Assembly: GCA_017994815.1 (NCBI GenBank)
Contig: JAGOJY010000006.1
Coordinates: 61,436-125,435 of the forward strand
Length of the DNA stretch: 64,000 nt
Direction of reading: 5' to 3'
Origin: Acidobacteriota bacterium
GTDB taxonomy: Bacteria; Acidobacteriota; Polarisedimenticolia; J045
In this document: positions 26,410-35,507 of the stretch, one piece after another
How positions within the stretch are numbered: position 1 is the stretch's first letter
How the letters are laid out: each line of letters begins with the position of its first letter
Translations under genes and position numbers: made by a program
The notes under the pieces: generated by a model
What the model was told of the DNA's origin: nothing
What the model saw: the letters and a program-made list of their open reading frames with translations, nothing else
Databases searched by the model: none

Positions 26410-27537
26410 TTACCGGGAGACACGCTGCTGGGCGAGGATGCGGTCGCGCAGTTGCTCGGCGGCGGCATTGCCGGGTGAGCCGCGCAGGGCCTTGTCGACC
26501 TGCTGCAGCGCCCTGTTGTAGTCGCCGCGCTGCAGGTACGCCTCGGCGAGGCCCAGCCGCGCCTGCAGCAGATGCCCGTCGGCGGCCAGCGCCCGGCGGA
26601 ACGTCTTGGCCGCGTCGTCCGTTTCCTGCCGGGCCAAAAGGTCGTAGCCGCGGTGCACCAAGAGGTACGGGTTGCGCAGCCGGCGCCGGGTCGCTTCCCG
26701 CTCCATCGCCCGGGCCAGGTCGTGCTTGCCCTCCCGGTGATACAGCGCCGCGAGGTTGTTGTACGGCGACAGGTACTCGGGGTCGAGCGCCATCGCCTTG
26801 CGATAGTGCTCTTCCGCGAGCTTCGTGTCGCCGCTGCGGCTGTACGCCACGCCGAGGTTGTTGTGGGCCCACGACAGCCGCGGGTCGAGGACGGACGCCA
26901 GCTCGAAGTGCTCGATCGCCACATCGACGTTGGCGTGACGGAACTCCTGGAACCCGAGCGTGTTGTAGTAGCGCGCGACCGCCTCGAGGTCGGTCAGCGG
27001 GCGGTAGTTGACGACCCCCGTCACCACCCGGTCGAAGTCGATGATCGTGGTCGCCGTCCCCTGGCTGAAGCCGGCGCAGATGTGGCGGTACTCGACGGTC
27101 AGGCCGTCGTCCTCGCCGTAGGCCCGGCCCTCCAGCGCCTCGGCGAAGAACGTCGGCAGCCCCATCGCGCGGGTCAGCCCCACGAAGAGGTTGGTCAAGG
27201 TCAGGCAGTCGCCGCCCCCGCCGTCGATCGCCAGCGCGGCGGGCAGCGTCTGGTCCCGGTCGTACTGGAGGTTGAGCCGGTCCGGGTCGGTGAGGAACGA
27301 AACCAGCCGGCGGATGATGACGTTGGCGTCGCCGGGACCCGCGACCTCGGCCAAGGCGCGGGCCTTCAACTCGTCGCTCACCTCGTACGGGATGACGAAC
27401 CCGGCCGCGCGTGCGTCGCCGACGCTGCGCCGCACCTGCTCGCGGATGCTCGCGGGCGTGATCGGCGGGTGCGCGGTGGCGCATCCCGCCACGACGGCGG
27501 CGGCGCTCAGCAGCGCAGCGACGGATCGAGATGTCAC
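26410..27537 (-). CDS. Lipoprotein with transglutaminase-like and TPR domains
   Basis: This is a 375-residue lipoprotein. The GTG start at 27537 has GGGAG 8 nt upstream; the signal peptide ends in the lipobox VAGC. Residues ~80-185 look like a transglutaminase-fold Cys protease: GGGGDCLTLTNLFVGLTRAMGLPT holds the Cys, EYRHICAGF a His and IIDFD an Asp. TPR repeats follow (HNNLGVAYSRSGDTKLAEEHY, YNNLAALYHREGKHDLA, LGLAEAYLQRGDYNRAL). Such proteins probably act on, or scaffold, cell-envelope proteins; the substrate is unknown. It is transcribed divergently from sppA. Confidence 0.87.
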   Translation of the reverse strand: MTSRSVAALLSAAAVVAGCATAHPPITPASIREQVRRSVGDARAAGFVIPYEVSDELKARALAEVAGPGDANVIIRRLVSFLTDPDRLNLQYDRDQTLPAALAIDGGGGDCLTLTNLFVGLTRAMGLPTFFAEALEGRAYGEDDGLTVEYRHICAGFSQGTATTIIDFDRVVTGVVNYRPLTDLEAVARYYNTLGFQEFRHANVDVAIEHFELASVLDPRLSWAHNNLGVAYSRSGDTKLAEEHYRKAMALDPEYLSPYNNLAALYHREGKHDLARAMEREATRRRLRNPYLLVHRGYDLLARQETDDAAKTFRRALAADGHLLQARLGLAEAYLQRGDYNRALQQVDKALRGSPGNAAAEQLRDRILAQQRVSR

Positions 27538-27703
27538 CCGGCGGCTCCCAGAGGCGGCAGAATCGATTCTGCCACCGGCGGTCAAGGCCCCCAACCCGCT
27601 GGAGTGCCCGCGGCGACCGGTCATCCCGACCGGTGCCCGCCCACTCCCGGGCGCGAAGGTATGCTCCGCGGCGGGCGGGGTCCCCCGCGCCCGAGGAGCG
27701 CAG

Positions 27704-29464
27704 ATGAAACGGGTCACAGTGGTCCTGGCGATCATCGGCGCCGTGGCGTTCTTCGCGGCGCTGGCGGCGGTGCTGTTCGGCTTCGCGAGCTGGGGCATGA
27801 AGTCCTCGGTCCCCTCGCGGACGATCGTCGAACTCGACCTCGAGCAGGGCCTGATCGAGGTGGCGCCCGACGACGTCGTGGCGCGGGCCCTCGGCTCGCG
27901 GCTGACGCCCTTGCGCGACATCGTCGACGGCCTCGAGCGCGCCGCCGGCGACGACCGGGTCAAGGCGCTCATCGCGCGCATCGGCAGCGGCGGCATCGGC
28001 ATGGCGCAGGCGCAGGAGATCCGCGACGCCGTGCTCGCGTTCCGCAAGTCCGGCAAGCCCGCGATCGCGTTCGGCGAGACGTTCGGCGAGGCCGGTCCCG
28101 GCAACGTGGGCTACTACGTCGCCAGCGCGTTCGACCAGATCTACCTCCAGCCCTCGGGCGACGTCGGGCTGCACGGGCTGATGCTGGAAGGCGTGTTCAT
28201 CAAGCACACGCTGGAGAAGCTCGGCGTCGTGGCGCGCTTCGACCACCGCTACGAGTACAAGAACGCGATGAACACCTTCACCGAGGACAAGTTCACGGAC
28301 CCGCACCGCGAGGCGATGCAGGCGATCGTGGACTCCTGGTACAACCAGATCGTCGCCGGCATCGCCGAGGGGCGCAAGCTGCCGGAGCCGGAAGTGCGCT
28401 CGCTGATCGACCGCGGGCCGTTCCTCGGGCAGGAGGCGGTGCGCGCGCACCTCGTGGACGGCGTCGCCTACCGCGACGAGGTCTACGACAAGGTCCGCGA
28501 GAAGGCGGGCAAGAAGGCCGAACTGCTCTACGTCGCGCGCTACCTCGACCGCGCCGGCCGCCCGCACCAGCGCGGTGAGACGATCGCCCTCATCTCCGGC
28601 GTCGGCGCCGTCACGCGCGGCAAGAACAGCTTCGACCCGCTGTCCCAGTCGGCGTCGATGGGCTCCGACAGCGTGACCGCGGCGTTCCGCGAGGCGATCG
28701 ACGACGACGACGTGCGGGCGATCCTGTTCCGCGTGGACAGCCCCGGCGGCTCCTACGTCGCCTCCGACGCGATCTGGCGCGAGACGGTCCGCGCGCGCGA
28801 GAAGGGCAAGCCAGTGGTGGTCTCGATGGGCAACCTCGCCGGCTCCGGCGGGTACTTCGTCGCGATGGCGGCGGACAAGATCGTGGCCCAGCCGGGCACG
28901 ATCACCGGCTCGATCGGCGTGCTCGGCGGGAAGATGGTCACGACCGGCATGTGGGACAAGATCGGCATCACCTTCGACGAGGTGCACCGCGGCGAGCACG
29001 CGACGATGTTCAGCTCGCTGTCCGACTACACCCCGGAGGAGTGGCAGCGCCACGAGGACTGGCTCGACCGCGTCTACGAGGACTTCACCAGGAAGGTGGC
29101 CGATGGCCGCAAGATGCCGCTCGCGCGCGTCCTGGAGCTGGCCAAGGGCCGGATCTGGAGCGGCGAGGAAGCCAAGCGGCTCGGGCTGGTGGACGAGCTC
29201 GGCGGGTACGCGGTCGCGCTGCGGCTGGCCAAGGCGGCGGCCAAGATCGGCGCCGACGAACAGGTGGACCTCCGGCCCTACCCCGCCCCGAAGACGATCG
29301 TGCAGCAGATCCTCGCGGGCGAGCCGGCGAGCAGCGAGGACGCGGCGCGCGTGGCGCTGGCGCGGACGATGGAGCAGCTGAAGCCAGCGGCGCGCGTGCT
29401 CGGCCGGCTCGGCATCCTCGACCAGCCGGGCGAGCTGACGATGGCCGTAGCGCCGGAGCCCTGA
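27704..29464 (+). CDS. sppA: Signal peptide peptidase SppA, long (67K) type
   Basis: SppA is a membrane-bound Ser/Lys protease that degrades cleaved signal peptides. The 586-residue protein has one N-terminal membrane anchor (residues ~4-28) and two ClpP-fold halves. The catalytic Lys is at residue 186 (HRYEYKNAM) in the first half and the nucleophile Ser at 381 (GNLAGSGGYFVAM) in the second, as in the E. coli enzyme. GAGGAG lies 5 nt before the ATG. TATGCT at 27660-27665 could be its -10 element. Confidence 0.95.
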   Translation: MKRVTVVLAIIGAVAFFAALAAVLFGFASWGMKSSVPSRTIVELDLEQGLIEVAPDDVVARALGSRLTPLRDIVDGLERAAGDDRVKALIARIGSGGIGMAQAQEIRDAVLAFRKSGKPAIAFGETFGEAGPGNVGYYVASAFDQIYLQPSGDVGLHGLMLEGVFIKHTLEKLGVVARFDHRYEYKNAMNTFTEDKFTDPHREAMQAIVDSWYNQIVAGIAEGRKLPEPEVRSLIDRGPFLGQEAVRAHLVDGVAYRDEVYDKVREKAGKKAELLYVARYLDRAGRPHQRGETIALISGVGAVTRGKNSFDPLSQSASMGSDSVTAAFREAIDDDDVRAILFRVDSPGGSYVASDAIWRETVRAREKGKPVVVSMGNLAGSGGYFVAMAADKIVAQPGTITGSIGVLGGKMVTTGMWDKIGITFDEVHRGEHATMFSSLSDYTPEEWQRHEDWLDRVYEDFTRKVADGRKMPLARVLELAKGRIWSGEEAKRLGLVDELGGYAVALRLAKAAAKIGADEQVDLRPYPAPKTIVQQILAGEPASSEDAARVALARTMEQLKPAARVLGRLGILDQPGELTMAVAPEP

Positions 29465-29574
29465 GTCGGCGCGCGCTCTCCGGCATCAGCGCGATCGCCA
29501 GGTTACGGTCCGCCGCTGTCCGACCCGGTGGACCATGCTCGGCGTCGCACCCGCCGGTCATGTCGGGGTCGGAG

Positions 29575-31278
29575 TCAGGGCGCGGGCTCCGGCATCTGCT
29601 CGGCCAGCGCGCGCAGGAAACCGGGGTGCGGCTCGACACCCAGTTCCCGTGCGCGCCGCACCTCGCGCCAGGCGCCGGCGGGATCGCCGGCCTTCATCAA
29701 CGCGATCGCCAGGTTGTTGTGCGCTTCGGCCAGCGCCGGGTCGAGCCGCAGCGCCTCGCGGTACTCGGCGAGCGCCTCGGGCAACCGCCCGGTCCGCTCC
29801 AGCCCGATCGCGTAAGCGTTGTGGGCGTCGGCCCGGTCGGGGGCCAGCCGGGCCCACTCGGCGTACTCCGCCAGCGCCTCGGCCGGCCGGCCGCTGCGCT
29901 CGAGGATCAGCCCCATGTCGCGGTGCGCGCGCCAGGCCTCGGCGTAGTCGCCGCGCAGGCGCACCGCCACGCGCAGGTGTTCCAGCGCGCCCGCGTCGTC
30001 GCCGCGCTCGCCCAGGAGCAGGCCGAGGTTGTGGTGCGCCATCCAAGCCGCCGGGTTCTTCGCCAGCGTGTCGCGCCACAGCGCCTCCGACGTCGAGAAC
30101 GCCCGCGCGCGCGACCAGCTCAGGGGGACGAGCACGGCGAGGAGCACCGCCGAGACGCCGAGCAGCACCCCGGCGCGGCGCCCGGCCGCGCGCGCCACCG
30201 CCGCCGCGGCCAGCGCCAGCAGCGCCGCGCTCGCGTAGTACTGGAAGTGGTCCTGCACGAACGAGTAGCGGAAGAAATACACGTCGAACGCGCCGAGGGC
30301 CGGTGCCAGCGCGAGGGCGTAGATCGCGAGCCCCGCGAAAGGACCCCGGCCGAGCCGGTCGCGGGCGAACCACAGCGCGCCCGCCACCGCGAGCGCCGCG
30401 GCGCCGCACAGGAGGTTGGTGCCGAGCGTCGCCGCGGGGTCCCAGCGCGGGTAGATGAACGTCAGCCCGACGGGCCACACCAGCTTGCCGGCGTAGAACC
30501 ACGCCGCGCGCCCGGCCAGGCCGATCCGCTCCACGAGCGGGATCTCCCACGCCTCGCCCTGCGCGACGTGGTGCACCTCGAGCCACGCCGTGACCGCGCC
30601 GCCCACCAGCGCCAGGCCGAGGAACGGCGCCACCGCCAACAGGTCCGCGCGCGAGAGCCGCGGGCGCACCCACCAGGCGAGGACCAGGAGCGCCAGCGGC
30701 AGGAAGGCGACGGCGGTCTTCGCGCACAGCGCGGCCGCGAACAGCGCGAGCGACCAGCCCCACCAGCGGCGCTCGCGCCGCTCGAGGTAGCGCACGAAGG
30801 CCAGCGCCGAGCCGAGCGCCAACGCGCCGGAGAGGACGTTCTTGCGCTCGGTGATCCAGGCCACCGACTCGGCGTTGACCGGGTGCATGGCGAACAGCGC
30901 CGCGCCGAGCCACGCCCCCGGCACGCCGAGCCGCTGCAACAGGCGCCACAGCAGCACGGCAGCGAGACCGTGCAGCAGCATGTTGGTCACGCGGTACCCG
31001 GCGGGGCGAAGGCCCCACAGGCGCGCCTCGATCCAGAAGCTGGTGTGCGTCAACGGGTAGTACTGCTGGTTGGCGCGAGGATCGGTCCAGGTGCGCCACA
31101 GGCCGGCCGCGCTGCGCAGCGTGTCGTTGTTCGTGACGGCGTCGTTGTCGTCCCAGATGAACTCGCCCGGCAGGGACGGCGCGTAGGCCACGAACGCCAG
31201 CGCGACGAGGAGCGCCGCCAGCGCGGCGTCGCGCCAGCGCCGCGGGGCGCGCTCGCCCCGCCGGTCCGCCTGCGGCAT
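29575..31278 (-). CDS. Polytopic membrane protein with C-terminal TPR repeats (TMTC-like)
   Basis: The protein has 567 residues from ATG 31278 (AAGGGG upstream); ATG 31299 (574 residues) has no ribosome site. About ten hydrophobic segments cover residues ~15-390. After the first, the loop FIWDDNDAVTNND holds the acidic motif of GT-C-fold, dolichol/polyprenol-dependent protein O-mannosyltransferase-like enzymes; FAMHPVNAESVAWITERKN is a hallmark of the TMTC group. Four or more TPRs follow (HHNLGLLLGERGDDAGALEHL, AEAHNNLAIALMKAGDPAGA). It may glycosylate exported proteins. It is convergent with sppA and divergent from the next gene. Confidence 0.85.
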   Translation of the reverse strand: MPQADRRGERAPRRWRDAALAALLVALAFVAYAPSLPGEFIWDDNDAVTNNDTLRSAAGLWRTWTDPRANQQYYPLTHTSFWIEARLWGLRPAGYRVTNMLLHGLAAVLLWRLLQRLGVPGAWLGAALFAMHPVNAESVAWITERKNVLSGALALGSALAFVRYLERRERRWWGWSLALFAAALCAKTAVAFLPLALLVLAWWVRPRLSRADLLAVAPFLGLALVGGAVTAWLEVHHVAQGEAWEIPLVERIGLAGRAAWFYAGKLVWPVGLTFIYPRWDPAATLGTNLLCGAAALAVAGALWFARDRLGRGPFAGLAIYALALAPALGAFDVYFFRYSFVQDHFQYYASAALLALAAAAVARAAGRRAGVLLGVSAVLLAVLVPLSWSRARAFSTSEALWRDTLAKNPAAWMAHHNLGLLLGERGDDAGALEHLRVAVRLRGDYAEAWRAHRDMGLILERSGRPAEALAEYAEWARLAPDRADAHNAYAIGLERTGRLPEALAEYREALRLDPALAEAHNNLAIALMKAGDPAGAWREVRRARELGVEPHPGFLRALAEQMPEPAP

Positions 31279-31330
31279 CCGGGTCCCCTTCGCGGCCATG
31301 GAAACCAGCGAAGTCTACCGGCTGCTGCCG

Positions 31331-31336
31331 CATAAT
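31331..31336 (+). promoter_or_regulatory. -10 element of a probable leaderless promoter
   Basis: CATAAT ends 6 nt before the ATG at 31343, so transcription should begin at or next to the start codon. There is no room for, and no sign of, a ribosome site. Confidence 0.55.
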
Positions 31337-31342
31337 TCGCGC

Positions 31343-34300
31343 ATGCCGAAGCCGACCCGGACAGGCGACGGACTCGCTGCCGTCGTGGCGCTGTTGTTCC
31401 TGTCCGGGGCCGGCAGCCTCGTGCTCGAGGTGACGTGGTCCCGGCTGCTGCGGCTGGTCTTCGGCTCCACGACGCTCGCCATCAGCACGATCCTCGTCGC
31501 CTACATGCTGGGCCTCGGGCTGGGCGGCCTGTTCGGCGGCCGCTGGGCCGCGCGGCTGCGCGACGGGGTGCGGGCCTACGCGGTCTTCGAGCTGGTGGTC
31601 GGCGGCTACGCGCTGGCGGTCCCGCTGGTCCTCGGCCTGTACCCGGCGCTGGACCGGGCGGTGCTCGGCGCGCTGCCGTTCTGGCCGGCGGCGCTCGTGC
31701 GCTTCGTGCTCGCGCTGGCCGTGCTCGTGGTGCCGACGTTCCTGATGGGCGCGACGCTGCCGGTGCTCGTCGAGGGGCTGGTGCGCGGGCCGCGCGACAT
31801 CTCGCGCCGGCTCGGGCTCCTGTACGGGATCAACACGCTCGGCGCGGTGGCCGGCACGCTCGGCGCGACGTTCGTGCTGTTCCCGGCGCTCGGCGTGCGC
31901 GGCACGAACGCCGCCGGCGCCGCGCTCGACCTCGCCGCCGGGGCGCTGGCGCTGTTCGTCGTCGCGCCCCGCCGCCGCGTTGAGCCGGCGTCGCCGTCAC
32001 CGGCGCGGGCGGCGCGGGACCTGCCGCGCTGGAACCCGGTCCTCGTCTCCTACGGCGTGGTCGGCTTCGCGTCGCTCGCGCTCGAGGTGGTCTGGACGCG
32101 CGCGCTGGCGATGGTGACCGGCTCCTCGGTGCACGCGTTCGCGGCGATGCTCGCCGCGTTCCTCGCCGGCATCGCGCTGGGCAGCCTCGCGGCACGGCGC
32201 TTGTGCGACCGGCTGGCGCGGCCGCTGCCAGCGTACGCGGCCGGCGTGGCCCTCGTCGGACTCGCGCCCTTGGCCACGATCCCGCTGTTCGAGCGCCTGC
32301 CCGACTGGATCCTCGGGGTCTACGTCGCGCTCGGCGCCGACGCCGGCCCGGACTTCGTCGCCGCCGGCTTCGCGGTCTCGGTCGCGACGCTGCTTGGCCC
32401 GGCGCTCCTTCTCGGCGCGCTGTTCCCGCTCGCCGCCCGCGCGCTGGCCGACCGCGGCCGCCCCAACGCGCAGGTCGTCGGCGACATCTACTTCGTCAAC
32501 ACGATCGGGGCCGCGGCGGGAGCGTTCGTCGCCGGGTTCGCGCTGGTCCCGCAGCTCGGCCTGCTGCGCTCGCTGCACCTGCTGTCGGCGTTGCTGCTCG
32601 TCGCGGCGGCGGTCGTGTTCGCCTGGCAGCGCGAGTGGAACGGCCGGCTGCGCCTGCTGCCGGCGCTCGCGGCCGCGCTGGCCGCGCTCGCCGCGTTGGC
32701 GGTCCCGCCGCACTGGGACCAGGAGCAGCTCACGCGCGGCGTGTACTACCGGCCGCGCGAGAGCGTGGACGTCGGCCCCGCGACCGAGGACCTCGAGCTG
32801 CTGGACCCGCCGCAAATCGTCTTCTACCGCGACGGGCTGAACACGACGATGTCCGTCCACCGCTCGGGCAACACGTTCGACCTGCGGGTCAACGGCAAGC
32901 CCGACGCGTCTTTGGCCGACATGCCGACGCAGGTCCTGCTCGCGCAGGCGCCGGCGCTGTTCGGCCCGCCGCGCGCAGGCAACGCGATGGTGGTCGGGCT
33001 GGCGTCGGGGATCACGGCCGGCTCGCTCGCGTTGCACCCCCTGCGGCGCATCGACGTGCTGGAGATCGAACCGGCCTCGGAGCAGGCGTCGCACTTCTTC
33101 GACGAGTGGAACAACCGGCCGCTGGCGCGGCCGAACGTCCGGCTGATCGCCGACGACGGCCGGAGCTGGCTCGCCACCACGCGCGAGCGCTATGACATCA
33201 TCGTCTCGGAGCCGTCCAACCCGTTCATCACCGGCGTCGCGAACCTGTTCACGCGCGAGTTCTTCGCCTCCGTGCACCGCGCGCTGGCGCCGGGCGGGCG
33301 GTTCTGCCAGTGGCTACAGCTCTACGGGCTCGACGCCGGCGCGTTCCGCTCGATCCTCGCCGCGCTGCAGGCCGAGTTCCCGTACGTCTACGCCCTGCAC
33401 CCGGCGTCGGTGTACCCCGACCTGATCGTGCTGGCCGGCGAGAGCCCGCTCCGGCCGGACGATCTCCCACGTTGGGAGGCGCTCCCGGCCGCGGTCCGCC
33501 GCGATCTCGAGCGCGCGATGACGTTTTCCACGGCCGACCTGTGGAGCCTCGTCCGGCTCGTGCCCAGGGACATCACGGCGCTCACGCGGGAGGCGAGCGT
33601 CGTCAACACCGACGACAACATGTTCGTCGAGTTGCACGCCCCGTTCGTGATGCAAGCGCGGGACGACGAGCCCTACCGGCTGCTGGACTCGCAGTCGAGC
33701 GGCGTCCTCGGCCTGTTCGGCGACGACGCGGCGCTTCCCGCTGGCGTGCTCGACGAACTCGCCGCTTCCTATGCCGGGCTGCGCGGCGAGCCGGCGATCG
33801 CGCGGCGGGTGATCGATCGCGCCCGGGCGGGGGGCGGCGCCGGGGCCGGGCTCGTGGCCGAGGCGCTGCTCGCGCCGATCGGCAACCCGGAGAACGTCTC
33901 GCGGGCCCTCCAACTGCTCGATCGCGCGGTCGCGCTCGACCCCGCTGCCTTCGACGCGCGGTTGTTCCGCGCGCGGTTCCTGCTCGAGCAACGGGCGCGC
34001 ACGGACCTGCCGACCGCGCTCGACGACGCGAACGCGGCGCTGGCCGCGCGGCCGGGCGACCTGCGCGCGCTCAAGCTGAGGCTGCAGATCTGCAATCGCC
34101 TGCGGCTGTTCGAGCAGGCGCGTGACGACGCCGAGGTCCTCTTGCGCTCGCCGTTGGCCGGCCTCGACGACGAGATCTGGGCCGAATCCGCCTGGGCCGC
34201 GGCCGAACTTTCGCAGTGGGAGCCGGCGATTCGCGACATGCGGCTGTACCTCGCGCGGAATCCCAACACGCCGGGACTGTGGAACGCCCTCACGCGCTGC

Positions 34301-34513
34301 TACGAGCAGACGGCCCGGCCGGAACTCGCTGCCCGCGCGCGCGAGAACGCCGCCCGGGCCGCGCGCAACCGGGTGCTCGTCGAGCACCGCGCGGCGCGCC
34401 GCGAGGCGGCGTTCGGCGATCGCGCGAAGGCCCGCGCGATGCTGGACGCGATCCTGGCCCGGGACCCGGGCTACACCCCCGCCCGCGACGACCTGCGCTC
34501 CCTCTCGCCGTAA
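31343..34513 (+). CDS. Transporter-like / spermidine-synthase-like / TPR fusion membrane protein
   Basis: This is a 1056-residue three-part fusion. Residues ~8-450 form some 13-14 hydrophobic segments of the MFS-like type found in 'fused spermidine synthase' proteins (SGAGSLVLEVTWSRLLRLVFGS). Residues ~530-750 carry a Rossmann methyltransferase-fold spermidine-synthase domain: VVGLASGITAG, IDVLEIEPAS, LIADDGRSWL and YDIIVSEPSNPF. The canonical aminopropyltransferase Asp pair is not clearly kept. TPR repeats fill ~820-1056. Family members of this kind are common in Acidobacteriota, but their substrates are unknown. It starts with ATG 31343, apparently on a leaderless mRNA. Confidence 0.85.
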   Translation: MPKPTRTGDGLAAVVALLFLSGAGSLVLEVTWSRLLRLVFGSTTLAISTILVAYMLGLGLGGLFGGRWAARLRDGVRAYAVFELVVGGYALAVPLVLGLYPALDRAVLGALPFWPAALVRFVLALAVLVVPTFLMGATLPVLVEGLVRGPRDISRRLGLLYGINTLGAVAGTLGATFVLFPALGVRGTNAAGAALDLAAGALALFVVAPRRRVEPASPSPARAARDLPRWNPVLVSYGVVGFASLALEVVWTRALAMVTGSSVHAFAAMLAAFLAGIALGSLAARRLCDRLARPLPAYAAGVALVGLAPLATIPLFERLPDWILGVYVALGADAGPDFVAAGFAVSVATLLGPALLLGALFPLAARALADRGRPNAQVVGDIYFVNTIGAAAGAFVAGFALVPQLGLLRSLHLLSALLLVAAAVVFAWQREWNGRLRLLPALAAALAALAALAVPPHWDQEQLTRGVYYRPRESVDVGPATEDLELLDPPQIVFYRDGLNTTMSVHRSGNTFDLRVNGKPDASLADMPTQVLLAQAPALFGPPRAGNAMVVGLASGITAGSLALHPLRRIDVLEIEPASEQASHFFDEWNNRPLARPNVRLIADDGRSWLATTRERYDIIVSEPSNPFITGVANLFTREFFASVHRALAPGGRFCQWLQLYGLDAGAFRSILAALQAEFPYVYALHPASVYPDLIVLAGESPLRPDDLPRWEALPAAVRRDLERAMTFSTADLWSLVRLVPRDITALTREASVVNTDDNMFVELHAPFVMQARDDEPYRLLDSQSSGVLGLFGDDAALPAGVLDELAASYAGLRGEPAIARRVIDRARAGGGAGAGLVAEALLAPIGNPENVSRALQLLDRAVALDPAAFDARLFRARFLLEQRARTDLPTALDDANAALAARPGDLRALKLRLQICNRLRLFEQARDDAEVLLRSPLAGLDDEIWAESAWAAAELSQWEPAIRDMRLYLARNPNTPGLWNALTRCYEQTARPELAARARENAARAARNRVLVEHRAARREAAFGDRAKARAMLDAILARDPGYTPARDDLRSLSP

Positions 34514-34593
34514 GTTGTTGCGGGCGGCCTGCCGCGCGCGGTGATCGATCGCGGCGTGCGTACACCGTGACTCAAGTGGCCGCGGCGGATGCG

Positions 34594-34797
34594 TCAGGCA
34601 TCTTCGACTTCCTGCTCGGCGGTTTCGGTGTCGTCGGCGAGGAAGAACTCCGCGGCGCATTGGCCCGAGCAGAACGCCTTGCCGCCGCGCCGCTTCACGT
34701 GGGCCGCGCACACGCGCGCGCGGCACACGGGGCACATCGTCAACCGGACCTCGTCCTGACCGCGACCGCACTCCTTGCACGCCGGCCCAGCGACCAT
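34594..34797 (-). CDS. Small cysteine-rich zinc-binding protein
   Basis: This is a 67-residue protein. ATG 34797 has GGAGG 5 nt upstream; an upstream in-frame TTG (34815) is less likely. It has three Cys clusters, CKECG, CPVCRARVCAAH and FCSGQC, enough for two zinc sites, then an acidic tail. The last cluster (AFCSGQCAAEFF) resembles the YHS-like motif of the gene at 2278-2565. Function is unknown. It sits alone between the spermidine-synthase fusion and the tRNA. Confidence 0.8.
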   Translation of the reverse strand: MVAGPACKECGRGQDEVRLTMCPVCRARVCAAHVKRRGGKAFCSGQCAAEFFLADDTETAEQEVEDA

Positions 34798-34919
34798 CGA
34801 CGCCTCCACGGCCAATATCGGCCGCCGGGGCGGGTCGCGCCGCCGGGCCGGCTAACCGGCGCCGGACCTTGCCCTCGCCCCCCTTCGCCCGTAGCATCCG
34901 GCCTGTTTCGCGTACGGAT

Positions 34920-34994
34920 GGCGGTGTAGCTCAGTGGTAGAGCACGCGGCTCATAACCGCGGAGTCCCGGGTTCAAATCCCGGCACCGCTACCA
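34920..34994 (+). tRNA. tRNA with anticodon CAT, probably elongator tRNA-Met
   Basis: A complete cloverleaf: acceptor GGCGGTG/CACCGCT (with G1-U72 wobble), D-arm GCTC/GAGC, anticodon stem CGCGG/CCGCG with loop CTCATAA, T-arm CCGGG-TTCAAAT-CCCGG, and an encoded CCA. It lacks the three G-C pairs of initiator tRNA in the anticodon stem. The CAT anticodon could also mark tRNA-Ile2, which TilS converts to read AUA, and tilS lies 514 bp downstream. The stem-loop GGCTCATAACC is more typical of elongator Met. Confidence 0.93.
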
Positions 34995-35009
34995 CGTTTG
35001 GGAGGGTCG

Positions 35010-35420
35010 ATGACCGAGTACCTCGGGCGCCACGAGGGGCGGATCTACGCGGTTTTCCGCATCGTCGTCGGGTTCCTGTTCATGTTCCACGGCCTGCAGA
35101 AGATCCTCGGCCTGTTCGGCGGGATGGACGGCAGCGGCGCGACGCCGGGGTTCCTCTCGCTCATCTGGTTCGCCGGCCTCATCGAACTGGTCGGCGGTTT
35201 CCTCGTCATGATCGGCCTGTTCGCGAGTTGGGCGGCGTTCGTGTCGAGCGGCGAGATGGCCGTCGCCTATTTCTACGCCCACTTCCCGCAGGCGTTCTGG
35301 CCCGCGCAGAACCAGGGCGAGCTGGCCGCGCTGTACTGCTTCGTCTTCCTCTACATCGCGGCGCGCGGCGACGGACCGTGGAGTGTGACCCGGGCCGCCG
35401 GACACCCCAAGGCGTCCTGA
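35010..35420 (+). CDS. DoxX family membrane protein
   Basis: This is a 136-residue protein with four hydrophobic helices and the DoxX pattern: RIVVGFLFMFHGLQKILGLFG, FAGLIELVGGFLVMIGLF and an acidic/aromatic MAVAYFYAHFPQAFWP. DoxX-type proteins are loosely linked to quinone- or thiosulfate-related redox and oxidative-stress functions. ATG 35010 has GGGAGG upstream and begins only 15 bp after the tRNA, so both may share a transcript. Confidence 0.9.
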   Translation: MTEYLGRHEGRIYAVFRIVVGFLFMFHGLQKILGLFGGMDGSGATPGFLSLIWFAGLIELVGGFLVMIGLFASWAAFVSSGEMAVAYFYAHFPQAFWPAQNQGELAALYCFVFLYIAARGDGPWSVTRAAGHPKAS

Positions 35421-35495
35421 AACAGCCGGTCGGGCGTTCGCCCGCGTTCGCCCCGGCCTGCAGCCCGCGCCACCGATCCCGCCCCGCCCGGGGCG

Positions 35496-35501
35496 TATCC
35501 T
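35496..35501 (+). promoter_or_regulatory. -10-like element at leaderless distance from tilS
   Basis: TATCCT ends 6 nt before the tilS ATG, the same spacing as at 31343 and 46906, and no Shine-Dalgarno sequence is present. Confidence 0.4.
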
Positions 35502-35507
35502 CCACCG

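Noticed and set aside
26210..29053. 947-codon minus-strand frame across the sppA region
   Set aside because: It is a shadow of sppA and the TPR lipoprotein; the tail near 26210-26400 briefly resembled a transposase end but has no motif or inverted repeats.
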